NCBI RefSeq assembly: GCF_030272615.1
Contig: NC_081406.1
Span: 470,446,400 to 470,510,399, forward strand
Direction of reading: 5' to 3'
DNA: 64,000 nt
From: Cryptomeria japonica
Lineage: Eukaryota; Streptophyta; Pinopsida; Cupressales; Cupressaceae
Position 1 is the stretch's first letter. Each line of letters opens with the position of its first letter. The position numbers were made by a program, and so were the translations under genes. Of the stretch, positions 1-11,632 are shown piece after piece. The notes under the pieces were generated by a model. The model was not told where the DNA came from and did no database searches. It saw nothing but the letters and a program-made list of their open reading frames with translations.

Positions 1-2750
1 AAGGTGTGGTCAATAGAGATAATCCCTACTAATGCCACAATATGTCACCATAGCTTCTTGAGTTTTCCATTCTTCTACTTAACACCACATTTATTGAGTT
101 CCTCAACAGCAAGGTTGGTTCTCAATAGGATGCACAAACATGTAAACACACAAGCATGGTTTCATCATACTTGTACAACAATACAAATTCATTTTTCTAG
201 TTAATTACTTAGTGTAAAAATAACTCCATTACATAACACAGGGCAATAATCACCATAAGTTTTCAAATAAACTGCCCAAACATCAATTGGAGTTACCCTT
301 TCTAAGGTACACACATAATTTATTTATAACTTCAAAATTAAAATAATCACAATACATCCAAATAAGTTCAATAGTGCATGGAAATAGACAACATGATCCA
401 TAATTAAACCCATAAATTACCCTAATTGGATATGCTAATAAAATGGTGTCTCAAATAATAGAGATTATGTTGGACCTATAATAGAGATCTAGACTTTGTT
501 TCATCATACACAAGCATGGTTTCATCATACTTGTATCCAAATACACCATCCATAGATAGGTACTCTATACCACAATCTCATGGGTACCCTTTTAGCTGAA
601 TTTACCCTATATTTAGGTGAATCTACCCTTGTATCATTCCTTGATCTAGTATGTCATTCCACCAATCAATAATTTTTCCATATTCTTGGGAGAATACACT
701 ATCCCTTAGGTGAATATGCCATATCCTTAAATGAATCCTCCTTGTCATCATCCTAAGTCCTCTTTTTGTTAAGTCTTATCCCTTCATCTTTAGGAAAATT
801 CACCTATCCTTATGTGAATCTACTTTCTCTTAGGTGAATCTATTTCACATAAATCATTTATCTTATCCATCTTTCTTATGCAAATGGTGAATTTTTCCTA
901 TCCTTATATGACTACACTCCCATTTAGGTGAATCTATCTAGTTTTAGTCTCCTTCCATTATTTTGTCCAAATTTGTATCCTCTAGTTTACATGAATCTAC
1001 TTGTTCTTAGGAAAATCAACCCTATCATTCTAAGGAAAATTCACCTTGTCATCATCCTTAATCATCTACCTTTCAAGTGTATAGTCCATCCATCCTTGGG
1101 AGAATCTAACATATTATTGGGAAAATCCACTCCCTCTTAGGTGAATCCACCTTTTCCACCTTCTCATTAATCTATTATTTGTTCTAAGAAGGACACAAAA
1201 GTGGATAGAAAACAATAGAGGAGATAGTACTCAAACAAGTACTAAGGAATTGCATTAGTGACATGTCACAAATGTGAGTTATACATGTTCCAAATTGATT
1301 GATTCTCATGAAGGAACTAAGTTATCTACAATAAATAGCCACCCAAGAAACCCATTTGCTTTAGGCAAACTATCTTCTTAGTAGTAGCTTAATTCTTGAG
1401 ACACTTGATTTAGATATGATCTTGTAAATGGTGTTAAAAAGAGTAATTAGTCACCAACCAACCACACTCTTCATTTGTATATTTAAGAATTAGTTTGGTC
1501 AAACCTTGATTGTAACAAGCATAACCAAATCCTCCATGATAAAGTTAACAACAAATATATTATTGCATAACCAAATCTTTGTGGTGGGTCTGTTCAACAA
1601 ATATATTATTGTGTGAATTGCTTTTGTCCAAAATGTAGGAACTTGATCTACATATCCATGAAGGCATGATTAGGTCTCTATACAACACTGTTTTGTTGAT
1701 GCATATATGTAGTGGTTAGTTGTTTCTTTTAGTTGTGGATAAACCATTTTGAGTGAATTTCTCATTTACTTGAGCATTTTGCATTTAGAGAACAACTGGA
1801 TGACCATTCAACAAGGGGTTTAAACTCTTTGAACTTCACAAATGCTTGAACTTTTCTTGTCAAGCAATGTACCCACATCTTAAAGACATCAAATTATGAA
1901 AGATGATAGTCCCAAATCTACAAACGACTGTCACAACATAGTGAATAAGGGAAATCCATAGATACATTAATGAGTAGCCCTAGATCAATACAAAGAGAGC
2001 ACATGCATGCTAAGGGAGCATTGAACAAGCCTTTTTCAGGATAATACAATGGTAGTAAAAGAAATCAATAAAGAGCATAAGTTCATCAAGAACAATTCTT
2101 AGCCACAAAGATCTAAGGTAATCATAGAGGAGCTGATAATAAGTGAGTTCAAGAAGACACACTCAAGCCTTCATTACATTCCATAAAAAGAAAATCATTA
2201 TTACATATAATTGGAAGGAAATTATATATTGCAAAGATTACTATGAATGTCTAAAATAGTAAAAGAGATGAGACTAATCTTTTATTTCTACTTACAACAG
2301 TGAATTGGTTGAGATATACTCGTAGACAAAGTGAATGACATGTATGAGAACAACCTCAATAAAGGTGAAAAGGACAATAAATAGTAGTGATAGATGACAA
2401 TGCATTGAATGTGCCAAGAAAAAGACAATGGAAGCCATGGAGAAATCACTATCAAAACAAAGCCATTAAATAAAACTATGTTGGTGCAACTTGAGAAGCA
2501 CAGTAGAACAATGAAAAAAGAACATTACTTGGTCCTTGAAAAGCATGTAGTCGCAATGATTGAAAACCACAATGACAACATAGAGGGCATGAATGTTTGG
2601 AGTATTTCCATTCTTAAGAATCTCATGATAGTCCATTATTAGGACAAGTGAAGTGCACTATGAAAGTGTCTTAAAAAGCTAATATAGCCATAAGTGATAG
2701 TGTCAATGCTTTGAGTTCAAATCCTCATGAAATACAATCATGTTTATCTC
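1..2750. other. AT-rich repeat-like sequence without a recognisable gene
   Basis: I find no convincing gene here. Open frames are short and have no family signature. From about 590 to 1150 the phrase TAGGTGAATCTA and close variants recur irregularly, for example near 612, 708, 831 and 923, often following CCTT or TCTT. This looks like a decayed tandem array similar in style to the arrays inside the mobile elements further along the window. The rest is AT-rich and probably old transposon sequence, which is inference. Confidence 0.4.
590..1150. repeat. Degenerate array of TAGGTGAATCTA-like repeats
   Basis: At least seven copies of a GGTGAATCTA-like core are scattered over about 560 bases with irregular spacing, together with inverted-sense variants such as AAAATTCACCTA. 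Spacing is too uneven for a satellite. It resembles the 5'-region arrays of the elements at 19-63 kb, but I see no element terminus attached. Confidence 0.5.
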
Positions 2751-3000
2751 AATGCAACGTTTGTCAGCATCCTCCCTGCGTGTGCCAAAATAGGAGCTTT
2801 GGAATAAGGTATGGACATCCATCAAAGCATAATCGAAGGGGGTTTTTTGTCAGAAATTAGTTGCAAATGCTCCAATAACAAAAATCGCAAAATGGGGTAG
2901 CATACACACGGCATGTGAACTGTATGACGGAATACCTCAAAGAGATGTCATTTCATGGAATTTTAAGATCGCAAGATATGCACAAAATGGATTAATTCGC
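2751..3000 (+). pseudogene. Pentatricopeptide-repeat (PPR) protein pseudogene fragment
   Basis: Translation from 2751 gives a typical plant PPR stretch: NATFVSILPACAKIGALE, then a stop (TAA where CAA for Gln is expected), then GMDIHQSIIEGGF. After a one-base frame change near 2850 it continues with VANAPITKIAKWGSIHTAC and ELYDGIPQRDVISWN, ending about ARYAQNGLI. These are consecutive repeat motifs of the PLS class, whose members are usually organelle RNA-binding and editing factors. Only about 83 codons remain, with one stop and one frameshift. A poly-A-rich stretch (3001-3009) follows directly. No flanking PPR motifs are recognisable, so it is a broken fragment and not a working gene. Confidence 0.85.
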
Positions 3001-3009
3001 AAAAAAAAA

Positions 3010-4190
3010 CCAGTTGCCCTTGATTTCGAAAAAAAATTAGTTGCCCTTCATTGAAAAACAAAGAGTTCCTTTTATTGCAAAGAAAACCTTACCTTGCTTG
3101 TGCAGATATCACTCCGGCGGGGGGGGGCAAGGAGGCAAGACGGTCGCCACTTGCTTCAGTTTGCTTTCAAAATGAAAATGCGTTGTGTTTTTTTTTTTTA
3201 ATAAAATGCCCGAGGTCGTCGAAATTCCGATGAACACGAACATTTTTTTTTTTTTAAATCAAATTTTCACACAATGCTTCTTGTCCGTCGGAAACCTCCG
3301 TTGGAATTTGACCCCAAATGTATTAGTGTCAGTGATTACTTGGCCCATGTCGAAAGTATGGATCCGACAAGAGGAAAAACCAGACACAACGCAATAATAT
3401 CACCGACTAAGGGGGTGGCACTACGATGGATATTCTGATCAAACAAGGAAGACCGAATATAATTATAATCAATAATGTTTGAATTGGTATCTTAGTATTG
3501 ATGTCTGATTAATTACAATTGTTCTAAAAGGAGTATATCCGCAAAATGATATCATGACCGAAATAGCATGAAGGAACACATATTATCACCATAACCTTAT
3601 GGACAGTGCCAAATGCTTTTCGTTGGAATTAATATTGATCAATGATAAAACAATAATCACAGCCATTTATTAAGATCGATGGATGATCAAAAGTCGAAAT
3701 CATACATAGTCCGATGGTCGGAAAAGTATTCTTCGCGGCAACCATGATTACGAACATGAAGGATGGGTAAGCAAATAGCAAGATAGCCAACATGAATCCC
3801 ATCAGCGATTACAAGGTACTGACTATTACAACACCGAAAGGATATGACACCAATTAGTCAACGATGGGCTTTAAGCTTGACACGGCGTGAGTATAATATA
3901 TTGGCATATTTGTCAACCAGATTTCGCAATGTATGTATTGGCTTTGGTTTGGCACGTTGCGTGTTCTTTGATGACTATTTGGATGAAATCGTGGTGCCCA
4001 TTATAGCTATCTACAATCTCTTCGGCAATCATAGTTTGTTCCTAGATATGCTTTCAAACTGAAGATTGCTAACTTGTTGATTGTGGCAAATTAGTATTGG
4101 TGTAATTCTCAAAAATATATTCTTGAAAACTCATTGTTGAGTGTTGTGTGTGAAGTCATTATCATAATGTAGAGATCTGTTCGAACAGAG
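3010..4190. other. No recognisable gene
   Basis: This segment has mixed composition, with homopolymer runs at 3118-3127 (G), 3189-3200 (T) and 3243-3256 (T). The open frames at 3051-3397 and 3844-4062 are short and show no motif I recognise. I see nothing functional. Confidence 0.4.
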
Positions 4191-4216
4191 CAAGCATAAT
4201 GGGATCAAAGTCCTTG

Positions 4217-4236
4217 ATCTGGAACATGTTCCAGAT
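4217..4236. repeat. Perfect 20-bp palindrome with partial copies downstream
   Basis: ATCTGGAACATGTTCCAGAT is its own reverse complement. Decaying half-copies (ATGTTCCAGATCTGATAATAC, shortened forms to about 4335) follow at roughly 35-base intervals, giving a local array rich in ATATAT. It may be part of an old transposon regulatory region. Confidence 0.7.
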
Positions 4237-4442
4237 TTGATAATACATATTCATGTTCCAGATCTGATAATACATATATTTATGTTCCATATTTGATATA
4301 TACATATATTCAGATTTGATATATATATTTGATATAGATCATGTCAAGGAGATAAGAGCCCTGACGAAGTCCTGATCTGGAACATGTCCAAAACACATTA
4401 TTCTGATTGTTGTGGACACTTCTTCAAAAGAGGGAGTCTGAC

Positions 4443-4727
4443 AATCCATTAGAGGCAACCTTAGACGAAGAGGTCAGGAGGTTGATGTTAGAATTTGAGC
4501 TTCAGAGGGAGTAGCTAGAGGATCTTGATCATATTGATTTAAAGGGACTAGACCATATCGAGATGGTTTCTCTAGTGATTAGGAAATTGTAGCAGTTAGA
4601 GGAATCTACGATTCATGAGATAGAGTTCCATGTGATATCCCTCGATGGATGGATGGATACTTGGTGGGCTTGGGATTCACCAAGGGTGATGCAAACCTTC
4701 GAGACAAGCTTGGAGATATCGTAAAAT
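4443..4727 (+). pseudogene. Degenerate coding relic of unknown origin
   Basis: One frame from 4443 reads as plausible protein for about 95 codons, rich in Glu, Leu and Asp (for example LDEEVRRLMLEFELQRE and DHIDLKGLDHIEM). It is interrupted by two TAG codons and ends at a TAA near 4725. Codon usage looks protein-like, but I cannot assign a family. It is probably a remnant of a retroelement gene, which is inference. Confidence 0.35.
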
Positions 4728-4839
4728 GAAGCTCTAATTGAAAGGGAGGCTCAACATTAGTGATCTTCTGTGATTTGATAATACATTTCTCTTTGAGAGA
4801 GACTTGAGGTGAAAGTACTTAACTCCACCCTTTGATATG

Positions 4840-5275
4840 GTTCATGGTGGATGTCATGTGTGTGACTCCATTACTTCATTGGTTCAGTTCTTGTTGAGCC
4901 CCTGTGAACATTATTGAGAGGTGACGATCTCACAATGATGGACACTTGTACTTTTGATCATAATTGTAAGGTGACGATCTTGCAATATTGATTGACCATA
5001 CCATCATGATGGATATCATGAGACGTGATATTTGTGGATAAGCCATGATGGTTGATATTACATAAAGAAATATTCATGGTGGATATTATGTGACGAAATA
5101 TTTGTGGACGTGCCATGAAGTAAATCCTTAAATGCCATAATGGTGGATATCATGAGACGTGATATCTGTGGACAAGCCATAATGGTGGATATTACATTAT
5201 GTGGTTATGGTGGATATCATGTGATGATATCCGTGGATATGCCATAACCTCTGATATCACGATGAGGTGATATCT
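4840..5275. repeat. Array of hairpin-forming repeats (GGATATCA / TGATATCC type)
   Basis: At least four related units lie near 4990-5050, 5065-5110, 5135-5190 and 5205-5250. Each contains a dyad such as GATATCATGAGACGTGATATC, and most are bounded by inverted CCAT/ATGG sequence. The last unit is the clearest: GGTTATGG at the left and CCATAACC at the right enclose GGATATCA and TGATATCC, so two stems can stack. This is a clustered dyad-symmetric array like those in elements C, E and F. Confidence 0.65.
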
Positions 5276-5371
5276 TTCTCTCACACAATAAATGGAGCTA
5301 TTGTGTTTACTATAAGGTGTTATTACTTATTGATAAATAGTAGAATTCCTCCCTAGCTAAGAGGGACGCGT

Positions 5372-5518
5372 CTATTCTGACTCCAAAATGAGCAAATCTG
5401 TCAGACTAACAACGACATGTTACGCAATCTCAACCATCCAATTGAAAATCTACAATTAAAAAAGTGGGACTAACATCGCGTGTTACTCACGCCATATGCC
5501 ATTTTGGAACCAGAATAG
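5372..5518. mobile_element. Possible MITE (147 bp, 19-bp terminal inverted repeats)
   Basis: The left end CTATTCTGACTCCAAAATG (5372-5390) is matched, with two mismatches, by the inverse of CATTTTGGAACCAGAATAG (5500-5518). The interior is short and noncoding and contains two related blocks (GACTAACAACGACATGTTACG and GACTAACATCGCGTGTTAC). I could not find a clear target-site duplication, so this is only a candidate. Confidence 0.4.
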
Positions 5519-7059
5519 CATCACCCAACTCAGAGGGAGTGTTGATTTTATTGTAGTTGTGGTCGGAATCCACAGACCTACATATATAAAACAAAGCTTG
5601 TGATTATATTGATAATATAATTATATTATTAATTGTGATAATAATAACTATTATTATACTTATTAATAAATAATAATATATTAATATATATTATTAATAT
5701 TTAATATTATAATAAAGTATAATAAAGTATGGTGTCCCTTGGTGGAAGGACACCTCTATATATTATGAGATATGTGATCTCATTGAAGTGAGAAGATAAT
5801 AATAATAATTATAATAAAGAAAAAGAAGAAGAAACAGTTATTACATTGAACCACTAATGATAAATCAATAAAACTTGACTCAATAATAGTTGAACAAAAC
5901 TTTACTAGAAAATAATTGAGTCACGTGATTTGACACAATATTTAAAAACACCACGTACTAAAAAATAACTTTGAAAATGTTATAAAAACCTTAGAGCAAA
6001 GGTTGCTCCCTTATATGGTCCATAATTTAACGCATTTCAATATCTTGTTAAGTGTGGTGTGACAATATCCTTGAGAGCTAATTAGACCAAGAAGCCTTAT
6101 AATACAACTTTGTCTATGTTGTATCTGGTATTTCATCCTCGTGGCATGACACATCAATATGCACTGAAATTATGGATTGGTTGCTCCCCGTAAAGTTGCA
6201 TGTGATATTACCATAATCGGCACGTCATGCAGATAGACTAACAAATATCTCGTCATGTCACATAATTTATCTCTGCCACTTCTAGATTGGTGCCAAAAAT
6301 TTCACAATTCATTGCAGACTACACACAAGGCTTAGTCTTGATGCAGATTAAGTAACGAGATGCATATAGATCAATGCTCTGAATTTAATTAATCCAAAAA
6401 TATGTGAGCTTTCATAGTATTGATATTTTTTACCTAGTTTTATTGATTATGGTTGATTATTGTCCAGACTTTCTACGGTCTTTAGAAGTGGACGTTCAGG
6501 TAAACTATATTTTAACGCGACCGACCACAGTTTGAAGATGGTCGACATATTTTTTCATTAAAAAGAATTCCACAAAGCTAAAATCTTTAATTAACAAAGA
6601 AAATTTGTAATACTACAGATATTGAGCAGCTGATGTTCAGGCAAGATAGGGTAATAAATAATATTAAAGAATTATATCCAAGAAGCGTCATGACGTTGGA
6701 ATTGGACATGGAGCTTACCTGTCCAGCAAACCAACTACAGATCTAGATATTGATCTGCTATTGATCTAAATAAATAATACACCTGCACAAGGCAACAGAA
6801 ATCTCCGTTTCCTTCGAAATTCAAATAACTATGACAATTCTAAATGTACATAATACACATACATTCTGACTTCAAATGAGTACTCAAAATGAGCTACCAC
6901 GCTGCAGATGATGATGAGTGGCACTCAATGACCCTGAAGGACCATTTCGAAGATAAAAGCTATTTATAACACCCAAGGCCCATATATCTCGTATTGGTAG
7001 TGTCTACAACTCCAGTTATAAGACTTCCCAAAAACCAAACGGTTGACCTGATATTTGAG
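5519..7059. other. AT-rich sequence downstream of the IQD gene
   Basis: No gene is recognised. CAGAGGGAG at 5531-5539 followed by TGTTGATTTT at 5540 resembles a polypurine tract and LTR start of a Copia-type element, but no partner LTR is visible. 5620-5730 is nearly pure A/T with many TAATAT repeats. The last few hundred bases before 7060 should contain the 3' UTR of the IQD gene (minus strand). I cannot fix a polyadenylation site. Confidence 0.4.
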
Positions 7060-7818
7060 TTAGGTTAAAACCTGAGAAGAATGTTGCTTGCCATCTTCAT
7101 TATCAACAACTAAACTTGTATTTCTATTATTATTATTATTATTATCAAGAGCAGTCCGATCGATTATGGTATTTTTTAATTGGCCTTTAGTCAGCTTAGT
7201 TGTAGGGCTTTGCCCATTCCGTCTGCTCGTAGCTGGTGCTAACCTGCTCGTCCCTTTACTAATGTTTGATTGAGCATCGTTGGTCTTCTGCTTGACCTTC
7301 GATCTTCCAGAGTTTGGTAGTGATAACCTTTTTGTAGCTTGAGTATCAACTGTAGACGGGCGTTCCTTAGGATTACTTAGAGATCGACCTTCATTGTAGG
7401 AAGGCTTGGACGCTAATTCTTCGTTTGTATTGCTGTTTATGTTTACTCCAACAGAGGCATGTGATGACTTTGAATTAACCTTCGATGATATCAAGCCAGA
7501 AGTACCAAGAATGGTATTAGACTTGCTTGAAGATGACTGGCTGCTATCCGATATAGTTCCAGCATTCTTCTGCCCCACCTTAACAGAATGCAATACAACC
7601 TTTTTAACACCAATTTTAGATTGAGGTTCATGACCACAGTTTTTCAAATCTGAAGCCACTTCAACATTCTCCAAACCATCCTTCATGCTTTGATCCAGGA
7701 TTCTATTCTCCCATGGGCGTACTGCCATCCAACGTTCCAGCCAATTCCAACCCCAATTGTTTTTATCAGGTTCAAATCCTTCAGGGATTTCAGGTACTAG
7801 TCTTGAGTTTGCTTGCCA
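7060..7818 (-). CDS. IQD: IQD protein, last coding exon (C-terminal 252 residues)
   Basis: This is the final exon of an IQ67-domain calmodulin-binding protein; family members act as scaffolds at microtubules, membranes or the nucleus. The acceptor reads TACCTGCAG at 7819-7827, so the exon starts with Trp: WQANSR, then EPDKNNWGWNWLERWMAVRP, a hallmark of IQD proteins just after the IQ67 region. The remainder is Ser/Lys/Asn-rich and disordered. It includes SNPKERPS and KRLSLPNSGRSK, which resemble the C-terminal half of Arabidopsis IQD5-group proteins (recalled, not searched). A run of six Asn codons (about 7123-7144) is a TTA microsatellite on the plus strand and may vary in length. The stop is at 7060-7062. 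The frame is intact. Confidence 0.9.
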   Translation of the reverse strand, partial: WQANSRLVPEIPEGFEPDKNNWGWNWLERWMAVRPWENRILDQSMKDGLENVEVASDLKNCGHEPQSKIGVKKVVLHSVKVGQKNAGTISDSSQSSSSKSNTILGTSGLISSKVNSKSSHASVGVNINSNTNEELASKPSYNEGRSLSNPKERPSTVDTQATKRLSLPNSGRSKVKQKTNDAQSNISKGTSRLAPATSRRNGQSPTTKLTKGQLKNTIIDRTALDNNNNNNRNTSLVVDNEDGKQHSSQVLT

Positions 7819-7969
7819 CTGCAGGTAGGCCAAAGCATTAAACCCCAAGCCTGTCATGCTTCTGAATATCGAAATTTTAAATATTTACAAAAATATCATT
7901 CAATATAGTTTATTATTATTTTATGTTATGAACCTAATTAATTTTAAAGATAAAGGTTTGGAAGCTTAC

Positions 7970-8083
7970 TTGATGAGTGAGGGCATAAGCCATGGCTCTC
8001 TCACGTTTAGCTGCAGCCTCTTGCCTCTTGTGTATCTTAGCATCAATTTGCTCCTTCGATTTTATACTGTTGCACCAACCTTC
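7970..8083 (-). CDS. IQD: IQD protein, 38-codon internal exon
   Basis: The exon begins EGWCNSIKSKEQIDAKI and ends RERAMAYALTHQ, the conserved segment between the IQ67 domain and the WNWLERWMA motif in IQD proteins. The acceptor is CATACAG (minus strand, just above 8083) and the donor is GTAAGC (7964-7969). Both flanking introns are phase 0: 151 bp on the 3' side and 1222 bp on the 5' side. It is too short for simple ORF finding but is clear from the motif and the splice signals. Confidence 0.92.
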
Positions 8084-9305
8084 CTGTATGGAATCAATTG
8101 GAAACGAGCATTAATCAATAGTAAAAGTCTACACTCCAGATGATGTTGACTTTCTTTCTTAAGTCCTATTAATGACTTGAATTTGCGCAGCTTCCAAATA
8201 TGTGTCTCTTTTGGGATGTAAGTACTAGAATGAATGTGAGAGAAGCACTAGACTTCTGGAAGAGAAATTTAACTGAGTATTAAAGATGATAGCTATTCAA
8301 ATGAACATAACAAATTTAGTTAGAAATAAACTCTCCACAAGGCTAGGAGCTGTTTGGCTAATGATTAAGAATTGAATCAATTGAAATTTGCAGTTATGTC
8401 AATGCAGATAAGATGTGAATATTACAAAAGATAGAGGCAGCAGAGAAGTTGACAGAAGAAAGCCATTTGTGAGAAATGAAAATTGACTTTATGAAGTATA
8501 AACAGACAAATGATAAGGTATCTGGTCTAGTAGAGATGTTAACTGAACTGCAGGTGGATGAAGAAATCCCTGTTAAACTAACCTTCGCAAGCCCCAATAC
8601 AAACGAGAAGTCAAGGGTATTGCCTATATAAATGTGTCTGATAAAGGGTGCTGCAATTGTTATAGTCTAGGTCTCTCGGACGAAATATTTATACACCAAT
8701 TGCATCCATATGTGTGATGACATATATGATGCAGGAAAGTTGGTAAACGCATGTTGTCCCTTACTCACCACTTGAAATGTCACAACTAACGCAGATGAGT
8801 AGCACAATGGCAATCTTGAAAGCCACTAATATCTAGCAACGTTTTGCAACTCCACAGGCAGGGTAAAGGAAAGGGATCAAGTTGAAGTCTAAAATGTAAG
8901 ATATGATGTTATTTTGTACTTGGTATGATATTCACCCTGTTGCAATCAACAATGTAGCTAATGGTTAATCTGCAAAGGCAGAAACATCCTAGCTAGATAT
9001 CTTTGAATTTATATGGTAAAAAGTTGTTCTCAGAAGTCAGAACTGAATAATCAAAATATAATTGTTTGGTTATCCAAATTTTTCCTATGAATCTCTTACT
9101 GTGTGGAAGATTTACAGATAACTGTATTTCCTGGATCTCCTCAATCCCAAGAAACAAGAAGTTTTATTTTATATAAAGATCTAGAGGTCAATGCAGTTCA
9201 AGACTATCTATATAAATAGAATAATCTGACTGCCTATATAAAAAGAATAAATCTATCATCAAGCTACCAAATCATATAATCACAAAAATATCTTAGCGAG
9301 TATAC
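8084..9305 (-). other. IQD intron (1222 bp)
   Basis: This intron lies between the IQ67 exon and the 38-codon exon. Its donor is GTATAC and its acceptor CATACAG. It is AT-rich and contains no recognisable gene or transposon. Confidence 0.85.
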
Positions 9306-9533
9306 CTCAGCTTCACGGATTTGAGCCTCAATCCTAAGCTGCTGCTCAAGTTTTTGTTCGATCATCTGATCTTCCATTGCCATGCGCACCCTTCGAGCCC
9401 GTACACGAGCCTGAACTCTTACCAAAGCTTGCATGCATCGTAGGGTAATAGCAGCCTGTTTCCTCACTGCATGTCCTCTGACAAGAGCCTGAAGTCTCAC
9501 CAATCCTTTCAAAGCACGAAGGGCTCTCCTTGC
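9306..9533 (-). CDS. IQD: IQD protein, exon with codons 17 onward of the IQ67 domain
   Basis: The 76-codon exon starts [15 protein letters not shown] and continues through [13 protein letters not shown] and [20 protein letters not shown]. This is the main calmodulin-binding part of the IQ67 domain, with its repeated IQ-like and basic/hydrophobic motifs. It ends in a Gln/Glu-rich helix ([18 protein letters not shown]). The acceptor is TTTAACAG on the minus strand (9534 upward) and the donor GTATAC. It begins exactly where the first IQ67 half at 51217-51219 stops (after codon 16, phase 0), as known for IQD genes, so the two exons belong together across a 41.7-kb intron. The frame is intact. Confidence 0.95.
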
Positions 9534-10032
9534 CTGTTAAACATTGAATATAATGTCCATCACTAGACATCCTAATAGCCATTGTGTATCTTTTATTATC
9601 AGAACCACGGAGCATTTCTTGTATATGCAAGGACTTACATTTAAGTATTAAATCTTTACAAGGTTTACTAGATTAATAATTTGACTAAGTGGAAAATTAC
9701 TAGACAGAATTATTTAAAGAAACAGGACAATGATATATCAGTCAATAAATTGTAAAGTTGACAAGGAGTAATTTCTTTTGCTAGACATCAAAAATAAACT
9801 TATTACGTGGCCCAAGATGAATTGTTGTACATACAAATGGTACAGCGTACATACCATATAAAAGGTATAAATAATATGACAAATTATTGAAACAAATGGC
9901 ACTTATAATACCACAATGAATTTGAAAACTGGATAGCAATACCTTCTTTAGCTAGCCATAAAAGAATCATATTTATTTGCAATTAAAGACAAATTGTCAT
10001 ACAAAGTGTAGAAAAAAAAAAGTAATACCTAG

Positions 10033-10037
10033 ATTCT
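10033..10037. repeat. Target-site duplication ATTCT (left) of the Copia element
   Basis: ATTCT directly precedes the 3' LTR and is repeated at 17089-17093 after the 5' LTR, which defines the element ends. Confidence 0.9.
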
Positions 10038-11310
10038 TGTTAGCAGCAATCAAGAAGGAAGACTAAGGGCGAGGGGTTTGGGGAGAGGAGGGGCATGAAT
10101 CAATCTTCACCGGATCTCAAATTAAACAACCAAAACATAAACTGATAAACCACAGATAAACAAATTAACAGCACAACACATAACACCAGGATTTTGACAT
10201 GGAAAACCCAGTTAAGGAAAAAACCACGGTGGGAACCTACCCACAATAAGATGATACTCTGCAGTAGTATGTGAAAATATTACAATGGGGAATGCATATG
10301 CATTCAGGCACACTGCCTAGAGCTCACTACTCAAAAGATATATGCCTAGAAAGCTACAACACTCAAAGAAATCTCACAGACTTACAATATGATTCGGACT
10401 ACAATCTGAAAGAAATGAACTGCAATAATAGAATCTACAAATGCCTGATGACGGTTCCGGTTAAGCACAATTGTCTGCCCTACAACACCAAACTCACCAC
10501 AATACTTCATTGAATGATATATCCTTGTTCGCACATTTACCTCTCTCTGATAATGCAAACACAATACCAACACCAAAATTACATAAGTATATCACCTATA
10601 TATACAAATCATCAACCTTGATAACAAGGTCAGCTAAACCCTCAACCCTCAACTCATAATTACAAAAATTACATTACACGATACAAAGATTGACCACCGG
10701 ACCAATATTATAATTTACATTACATAGAATGGACCTAATTCAAATTCCCAAACGATTACATCCACTGGAAACCCACCAAGATCAACCGCAACACGCTACA
10801 CCACCAGAAATACTGTGTAACACACAAATTATCACCAGTTCAAAGAAATCACCAAAAACTCGCTCAACGATCTATGCGGATCGCCAAAACAAATAGGACA
10901 CAACACGACTAGGAAACACCATCAAGCACATAAGAATCATCCGGAACAATTGCATCAACATCTCTTTTCAAATCTTCATCGGTCAACGTCTCAAAGCTCA
11001 AGAACACAACCAATCAGCAATTGTCACGAAGAAAGATAACTTGCGGCGCACCAAATCACGAACCCTCAGAAATGAAGATACAAGATCATCCCAAGCAATA
11101 ATCCAAAATATCAGCACAAGATCTGATCACACCGAAATATACCGAAGGGAATACCAGATTCTGCAAAACAGTGATCAACAAAACCAAACCAAAAACTTTT
11201 TCCAAACTCACCGAAATAACTCACAGGAATATGTTGACATCAATGACAACAACGTATCCTAGCAGCAACAATGAACAACCAAATCCAACAGTCTCCTCAA
11301 TAATCCAACA
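10038..11310 (-). repeat. 3' LTR of the Copia element
   Basis: On the minus strand it begins TGTTGGATTATT (11310 downward) and ends GCTGCTAACA (10038). It matches 15841-17088 along its length, apart from substitutions and small indels. Short open frames inside it are not genes. Confidence 0.93.
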
Positions 11311-11311
11311 A

Positions 11312-11322
11312 TCTCCCCCTTT
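11312..11322 (-). other. Polypurine tract of the Copia element
   Basis: The minus strand reads AAAGGGGGAGA, then T, then the LTR start TGTTGG. This is the plus-strand primer site expected just upstream of a 3' LTR. Confidence 0.85.
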
Positions 11323-11632
11323 GGCATTGATGGCAACCTATGAATGTGAAAAACAGTCAATGCAAAGAAAGAAGATATCACCAGCAAACTCCCCCTAAGA
11401 TCAAGGTAGATAAAGCAGTTTTTCACATGATCTCTCTCCCCCTTTGAGAGCAATGCCAAAGATCACCAAAACAGGAAATTAAACTCTCTCCCAAAACAGA
11501 ATCATAAATCTTTCTCTCCAGAACACACAACCAAATCAACAGACTACTCCAGCAGAGGAGCAAAACCAACTCATCAATCTGGATAAAAGAGTAAGGCTCT
11601 GAATTCCACCGGATCGATGCAACTCAATGCAT

